Shown piece after piece: positions 58,151 through 64,000 of a stretch of DNA of 64,000 bases (its first letter is position 1; each line of letters opens with the position of its first letter). This DNA comes from Przewalskia tangutica (lineage: Eukaryota; Streptophyta; Magnoliopsida; Solanales; Solanaceae), in contig CM056733.1 of NCBI GenBank assembly GCA_029844215.1, positions 45,707,142 to 45,771,141 on the forward strand. The letters run 5' to 3'. The notes beneath the pieces were generated by a model that saw only the letters and a list, made by a program, of their open reading frames with translations, did no database searches and was not told the origin of the DNA. The position numbers and the translations under genes are program-made.

Positions 58151-59130
58151 GGCAGCGATTCGAGGATCCGGTTTGCACGTTATCGTGATCTGACTCTTCG
58201 TGAGGGCAAGGGTCGCGAGGTAGCACACGATGGGCGCTAAGGTTTGAGGCGGGTTGTGTGTTCCGGATGTTTGAGGACTTGGCGGAGTTCTTGGGAAGCC
58301 TGCGGTAGCGTTACTCTATCCGTCGAGTCGACCAAGATGTACCACGACGCCTTAGATCGTGTATTGGTGGGATGGTTTGAAGAGGGCGTTGCGAGTTCGT
58401 AGCTCGGTGCGTGTTGTCGGCCGGTGAAGGTAGAGCACGAGGCACGGTGGTTTTATTCTGACGATAGAGATCCCGACACGGAAGTGGGAGGTGATCAGCA
58501 TGGACTTCATCACGAGATTGCCTCGCACTTTCGGAGGAGACATGATTCTATATGGGTTATCGTCGACGGTGCCGAAGCGACCCACTTTCTTCCGTCGGGG
58601 CGACTTTCGGTGAGATTATGCGGACTTTACATCCGAGAGGTCGTCGGTGCATGGAGTCCCTATTTCGATCATATCGACGAGGAGCCCGGTTCGGCTAAAC
58701 GGAGGTCCTTCGAGGGGTTTAGGGGCGCGGTGAGCACAGTCGCATTTCATCCACGCAGCGACGGACGAGAGCGCACTATCCGGACTCTTGAGGATATCTG
58801 CGAGCATGTGTTATTGACCAGTAGGTGGGAGGATCACTTGCGCTGGTAGAGTTCGCGTATAATACGGCTACCACTCTAGCATTCGGATGGCGCCGTATGA
58901 GGCTTTGTATGGGAGGAAGTGCAGATCGCCCGATAGCATGGTTCGATGTGGGCGAGTACGATTAGTGGGACGGACTTGGTGCAGCGGCGATGGATAAGGT
59001 GAAGCTTATCCGAGGCGGCTATTGACTCGAGTCGGCCAAGTCGTATGCAGATCATCGGCGTCGACATCCGAGTTCGCGATTGATGATTGGGTTTTCTGAA
59101 GGTGTCACCCATGAAGGGTGTGATGAGATT
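58151..59130 (+). pseudogene. Integrase region of Y
   Basis: An N-terminal zinc-domain trace is at 58350-58390 (YWWDGLKR). The catalytic core shows the first Asp region SMDFITRLPRTF (58497-58532), then DSIWVIVDGAEATHFLP (58545-58595) and FHPRSDGRERTIRTLEDI (58744-58798), which includes the conserved catalytic Glu. YEALYGRKCRSP-type sequence follows near 58895-58930 in another frame. At least five frame changes. Integrase inserts the DNA copy and makes the 5-bp TSDs. Confidence 0.84.
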
Positions 59131-59509
59131 CGGGAAGAAGGAAAAGCTTCGGCCAGGTACATTGGGCGTTTGGATTGTCGCGAGGTGGCAAGGTTGCCTA
59201 TGAGTTGGATCTGCCTACCGATCTGGAGGCAGTGCATCCGGTATTTAACGTATCTATGCTGAGGAGATTTGTCCGGGATCAATATAGGGTACACCCGATT
59301 GACGATGTCGGTGTGGGGTTATCGTATGAGGAGATTCTCATAGCGATAGTCGATCGTCGGAGTTAGGCGTCTGCGGACCAGGGCGTAGCCAGTCAAGTTT
59401 TGTGGCGGAGCGAGCTTAGGAGGAGATGGCGTGGGAAGCGAGAGGAGGACATGAGGCGAGATACCTCACCTATTCCCCACCTCCAGGTAACCTACTTTCC
59501 TACTTATTG
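59131..59509 (+). pseudogene. Integrase C-terminus and chromodomain of Y
   Basis: VHPVFNVSMLRRFVRDQYRV (59230-59290) is the usual junction before the chromodomain. GLSYEEILIAIVDRR and, after a stop at 59363-59365, LWRSELRRRWRGKREEDM correspond to the chromodomain pattern (IxDR...VKVLWRN...EREEDM). Chromodomains steer chromovirus insertion to heterochromatin, consistent with the nesting seen here. The stop is TGA at 59507-59509. Confidence 0.78.
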
Positions 59510-59614
59510 ATTCAATTGACTTATGTGCTAAGTGTTTTTTTTGCGAACTGCTTAGGTTGTTAAGAACCTTATCTTTAACTGTCTTGGGAAGGAACATTCG
59601 GGACGAATGTTTCT

Positions 59615-59627
59615 AAGGAGGGGAGAA
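59615..59627 (+). other. Polypurine tract of Y
   Basis: AAGGAGGGGAGAA, separated by no more than one base from the 3' LTR start. Identical tracts occur in G (63200-63212) and, on minus, in array 2. Confidence 0.9.
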
Positions 59628-62004
59628 TGTTATACCCCGTATTTCCAGTAATATGCGTGAGGAATACGTCTGAAAGGTTAGCCTTAAAAGTTAGGCTTGG
59701 GCGAAAATTATTGGGCCTGACTCACAAAGCGATTGGTTTTCAGGCGAAGCGTTTCCACGGCTTTCATAGGATAAATTCGGCTATGTCATTTCTTATTTTT
59801 GCGGATTTTTCCGAGAGGCGTAACACTTTGGACCAATGAGAGGCGACACTTTCCACCCTCTCATTGGTGGACTTGTCACGGCAATAGGGCGATTGGATGA
59901 CAATCCTTGTCATAAAGTTGGATAGATATTTTGTGTGCAAGTTGGCTAGGTACACTTGCCTAATCTTGACCTTACACTTGCCTAGCACTTGGCTAAATCT
60001 TGGCCATTGGTTGGCCATGTCTTGACCTATAAATACCCCTCTTGAGATGAAGAGTTCTTCATCCACTAAAGCTTTCAAGTCTTGAAAAATCCTCCCCTCT
60101 CCCTTGTGAGCAATTCGTCAAACACCCTCCCCTTTGGTGAAGATTTGGCGAGGCCCTTCCCCCCTCTAGCCTAGCCGAAACCTACCCCCCCTCCCTTGGT
60201 AGGAAAGTTGCCTTCTAGTATTGTTATAATGCCCAATTTAACCTAGCCCAAATTCCTTAGTACTTAGTAGAAGTTGTGGGAAACTTCTAAGGATTCTTGG
60301 GCGCCTTGGAGCTTTGGATTAGGAGCTAAACCTCGCTCAGGATCGACTTTTACTTGGATATTATTGGGCTTATCGAGGTATATAATCCTAACCCTCTTTT
60401 GTAATTAGAGAATGCATCTGTAGAAATATTGAAATAAGTATAAATACTTAGGAGGTTATTAAGAATAGAATTGAGTGTAACACCTTAGAAGGGTATAAAA
60501 GAAGATTATACGAACTGTACTTACATAGGACTGTTTTCACAGTAGAACTTATATAGCTCAGGGTAGGGTTGTGCTGCCCGACTTTCCGTAGAATTGAGGA
60601 CCCTCTGTTTAGAGCGACTGCGGAATAGTCTAGACTTTGATAGATGTCTGTGACTATTATAAATTTGATTCTCTGGCGACATACTCGACTTGGCAGGTGG
60701 ATTTCGCCGAGAAGGTATGTGATTCTTCCTATACTCTTGAGCATGATATTTTAAGTATATATAGTACGGTAGACGTACATATGATAATCGGCAATGTCTT
60801 TTGACTTAAGCCTGAATAATAAGAACCTTGAAGTATGTCAAAAGAATAATGAATCATTTTTAACAGAAGAGTAATATTTGGTTCTAAAACAAAAGCTTAA
60901 GAGTTATACTAGCTTTATGGGAAGTTAGGTATAACAACTTAAGAATGATAAAAGGCATTTACTTGTTTGTTTATAAAAGCCTTGTATTGATTTACATTAA
61001 GTGTAGTAAGATTGGTTGATAGGTAGACATACTATGATCTGCGTGTGTTAATTGGCTTGTAATGTTGTGAAAGGGGTCATTCTTGTTGTGTTTCGTTGCT
61101 AGCGGTAAGTCCGTTGTCTTGTTATTGTATCACCTACCCGCTTGACTTGTTATCGAGGGCTTGCCACCACCTTGATGCGGTCTATCGGCTATCACGGTCT
61201 ATGAGACTATGCGGGCTGGCGTGCTCGAGATTGATCATTCGGGTGATTAGCCGTCACGGGGATGCCACTATGCGGTCCGTAGGACTATCGCGGTCTTTTG
61301 AGGCTATGCGGATGCGGAAGTCGGGGAGAAGTGCAGGGCTAGCTACCCCGTCGAGGAATACCTCATGCGGTGCATGTGTGACTATGCGGTGCGGAAGTCG
61401 AGACTAGGCACGCAGAATGATACTATGGGCGGTTGGCCTTGCTTGATCATTCGCGGCCTAGACTAGACTATTCTGATTTTCCTATTCTTTATTATTATTG
61501 TGATGTGGCACTATGTGCAATTGGCTGAATGTATTTGTGAAAAGGTTTTAAATACTTTGATTTCATTTAAAGTACTTTATAGTTTCACATACTTGGTACT
61601 GTTATCTTGACCTCGCCGAAGTGCGTTTCATGCGCGAGTTAGAGGAAAGCGGTGCTAGATCCACGTCCTTAGGATCTCTACGTTGGTGTTAGGAGCTCCA
61701 CTCTCTCGGAGGCTCTACTTTTGGGTATGATCTCCTGTTGTAGATAGTTTTATGCAGACAGGGTATGGCGGGAACCACTGTCGCCATAGTTGTTATTTCC
61801 TTAAGTGCGTAGTCTGTTATGCAGTTGGGATGTAGCGCAAAAAATTGGTTTATGTATATATCGAAAGGCAATCTTTTCATCGGATAAAATGTTCTAGTTA
61901 TATCATGTTTCATGTCTTGTTTTATATTCCGCTGATTGTTCTCACGATGTATGACTACTTGGGTGCGGGTAAGGCACGATCCACGAGCCGGGCAGGTCGT
62001 GACA
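59628..62004 (+). mobile_element. 3' LTR of Y
   Basis: A complete 2377-bp LTR, TGTTATACCCCG to GTCGTGACA. TATAAATA at 60028-60035 (+400), donor-like AAG/GTATGT at 60712-60720, repeat-rich slot 61140-61440, stem-loop B copy (one indel) near 61764. It differs from the 5' LTR mainly by short indels. Confidence 0.9.
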
Positions 62005-62440
62005 AAATCGACGGAATAACCAAGGTCGTGAAGAGGCGAGCAGCGAGGTCCTTTGGTGACTTCGAGGCGGACCGCCTCAGCAGCGAACTAGTTATGCGCC
62101 TCGCGATCTGAGTGGTCCTCACAATCTTGAGCACCCAGTATTCGGGGCAGTCGGGGCTCGAGGTTCAGATTTTCGAGAAGCGGTGTTAGCGGTGAAGCCA
62201 CCCCTACCTCGTTGTGACGTGTGGTAGACTCGCGGTGGGAGTGTCGTGCTAGTCGGGAGTTTGTTTTACATGCGGCCAGCGGGCCATTTGGGAGAAATTG
62301 TCCGACGAGTGGCTGGTAGGATAGCACTGAACTCTGGGATCGATTGCGGGTTCTTCACCTCCCATAGTCGAGCGGGATGTTCATACAGGCGGGCCACGGT
62401 AGAAGTCGCGGTGGAAGTTCGATTTTAGCGGTCCTCTGAA
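62005..62440 (+). pseudogene. gag: gag C-terminus of element G (continues after Y)
   Basis: The sequence starting 'aaatcgacggaataacc' is the continuation of TR-GAG gag, homologous to 37764-38240 on the other strand: SFGDFEADRLSSELV in one frame, then a knuckle remnant (CFTCGQR in one frame, GHLGEIV in another) near 62262-62305. Several frameshifts. Confidence 0.8.
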
Positions 62441-63212
62441 TCGCCTATTTTCGGTATATCCTTAACCTCTAGAGTTTTGTATGTATTAATGATGTGATGA
62501 TGTGTTTAGTGTTATGTTCGGATAGCGTTGTGCTAAAGCGTGATGTAGAACACAGTTGTGAGAAGGGTAAGCTTGAGGTGAGAAAATGATGAACCTTAGA
62601 ATATTACAGTTGAGACCTTAGATGTAAGCCGTCTTGAGTACAGTTTTGCAAGTGATCCTTGCCAGTGCATTTTTATGCCTAGAACGTTTTGTGTGATAAA
62701 TCCAGGTAGTGTGTAATGGAAGTGGTAGCTTTCATGACTTGTATAAATAAGATTGTTCGGATCGGGAACAAGAGCTTGATGCGTAAGTGGGTCGGGTTGG
62801 GGCCGTGTTGAGGGCCAACCCGCACGGCATTTCAAAGTGGGGTCGACCTTGGGTGGTCACTTGGTGGTAGGGTCACGAGGTGCTAGGCCCATGATTAGAT
62901 AACCATCGTATGAGTTCGGGGATATGTTCGACCAGAGACGGATCGTGAAGGTCGGGAATGGCCTTAAGGGAGATTGAAGCTAGTAAGATGACCAAGTTTG
63001 GAGTTGTGACTCAAAGTATTGGGAAGCAAGCGATGGCGAAGTGTGGTACGTATACTAGAAGAGTTCAAGTGTCAGAAGGGCACGACGAGTAAGGAAGGAA
63101 GAGAACGTGTGATATTTCGTGGCCAGGTGTGGCGTTGGCAACTTGTTAGAAGAACTTCGTTATCTGTTCCGAGAAGGAACATTCGGGACGAATGTTTCTA
63201 AGGAGGGGAGAA
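62441..63212 (+). other. 3' noncoding tail and polypurine tract of G
   Basis: Homologous to the post-gag tails of arrays 1 and 2. It contains the conserved 'ggccttaagggagattgaag' block near 62960 and ends in AAGGAGGGGAGAA (63200-63212). I see no gene. Confidence 0.8.
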
Positions 63213-64000
63213 TGTTATACCCGTATTTCCAGTATGCGTGAGGCGTGCGTATACAATTTGAGCCTTAAAGTTGGCTAGTTTGAAATTTGTACCCGCGAGA
63301 GGAGTCGTTTTTCGGCGAAAGCGTTTCCACGACTTCGAAGGGAAAATTCGGCTATGTCATTAATAATTTTTGCGGATTTTTAGAGGCGAAACATTTTGGA
63401 CCAACGGGAGGGTGGCGTGTGTCACCCTCGCATTGAAAAGAGGTTGGGCGGCATTTGGCTAAGTCTTGCGTTTTTGTGCTAAAAAATGTGGTCAAGGGTT
63501 AGGTAGGATATTTTGGGTAGATGGATAAGGTAGCACATGGCTTAATCTTGGCCTTACACTTGCTATGCACTTGTCTTCATCTTGGCCATTGGTTGGCCTT
63601 CACTTGACCTATAAATACCCCTCTAAGTGATGAACTTTCTTCATCAAAAATTGAGCAATCTTTCTAAGTCTCAAACCCTCCTCTCCTCTTGTGATCTCGT
63701 CCACCACACCTCCCTCTTGAAGGCCCTTGGCGAAACCCACCTCCTTGTAGAGGCTTGGCGTGGGGTGCATACCACTGCCTAGTTGTCTCGTATAAATACC
63801 CCTTGTTGTGGTATAGAAATACTCTCTAGTATTTTTGTTATGTAAGAATACCTTGTCCCAAATACCTTGTAGTATTCCCAAAGTTACACTTGTAAAAAAT
63901 CCAAGAAAATACTATTTTACTTACCTCAGTCACAAAAATGAAACCCTAAGTAAATCTTCACCCGTAGTTGAAGTTATAAGTAGAAGTTGGTTAGAACTTC
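63213..64000 (+). mobile_element. 3' LTR of G (LTR-h), cut by the window edge
   Basis: It begins TGTTATACCCG and matches LTR-g in order through both TATA boxes (63610-63617, 63791-63798) to 'gaagttggttagaacttc'. About 2.6 kb of it would lie outside the window, followed by the right TSD, expected TTTAT. Confidence 0.92.

Larger units (their letters stand above)
52440..62004 (+). mobile_element. Element Y: complete but decayed Tekay-type chromovirus
   Basis: Two 2.38-kb LTRs flank a 4.8-kb internal with PBS, gag, protease, RT, RNase H, integrase, chromodomain and polypurine tract. The domain order (integrase after RT-RNase H, C-terminal chromodomain) defines a Ty3/gypsy chromovirus; long LTRs and motif wording fit the Tekay/Del lineage. 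It interrupts gag of G: the left flank ends AAATA, the right flank begins AAATC, and uninterrupted copies (for example 38229 on minus) read GAGAAATCGACG there, so AAATC is the likely TSD with one changed base. Confidence 0.87.

Overview
The window is plant nuclear repeat DNA: nested LTR retrotransposons from end to end, with no host gene, tRNA, rRNA or organellar sequence that I can recognise. Support comes from primer-binding sites for plant tRNA-Asp and initiator tRNA-Met, Athila-type gag/protease, Tekay(Del)-type chromovirus gag-pol, LTRs of 2.4-3.5 kb and 5-bp target-site duplications (TSDs). An asterid-type eudicot is my impression only. Every coding region is broken by frameshifts and stops.

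Layout. (1) The outer host is an RT-less Athila-lineage element on the + strand: 5' LTR remnant 1608-1981, tRNA-Asp PBS at 1989, gag, aspartic protease, a second ORF resembling the 'putative plant transposon protein' family, a 3' region with two hairpins and three polypurine-like tracts, and the first ~89 bp of its 3' LTR at 26261. (2) Inserted into it are a solo LTR 'S' (3152-6562, TSD ATTGA) in gag, and array 1 (9915-24954, minus strand, LTR-internal-LTR-internal-LTR) in the second ORF. Its 3' LTR is cut at 26350 by the Tekay-like element X; an X-type LTR end also lies at 1-1607 against the 5' LTR remnant. (3) X has an LTR, gag and protease, then is fused at about 31190 to a second X-type LTR. 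That LTR holds array 2 (33570-48182, minus strand, again three LTRs and two internals, TSD TTAAG) and, 445 bp further on, element G (48628 to beyond the right edge, + strand, same family as array 2). (4) G is interrupted by Y (52440-62004), the only element here with recognisable gag, protease, RT, RNase H, integrase and chromodomain.

How the pieces relate. The internals of arrays 1 and 2 are only 2.1-2.2 kb and encode gag alone, the architecture known as TR-GAG. They share initiator-Met PBS, AAGGAGGGGAGAA-type polypurine tract and gag homology with X and Y, so X/Y-type elements are plausible sources of their enzymes.

Across LTR families several non-coding features recur at similar places: a promoter part with G-box palindromes and, in some families, paired GTGGGNCCCAC (TCP-type) sites; TATAAATA boxes; a splice-donor-like AG/GTATGTG; a tandem-repeat slot about 570-1140 bp before the LTR 3' end that carries a different repeat in each family; and two short stem-loops in the last ~450 bp. 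Copies differ mostly by small indels at CAG/CTG/CCNGG contexts and C/G runs, so some apparent decay may be uncorrected sequencing error.
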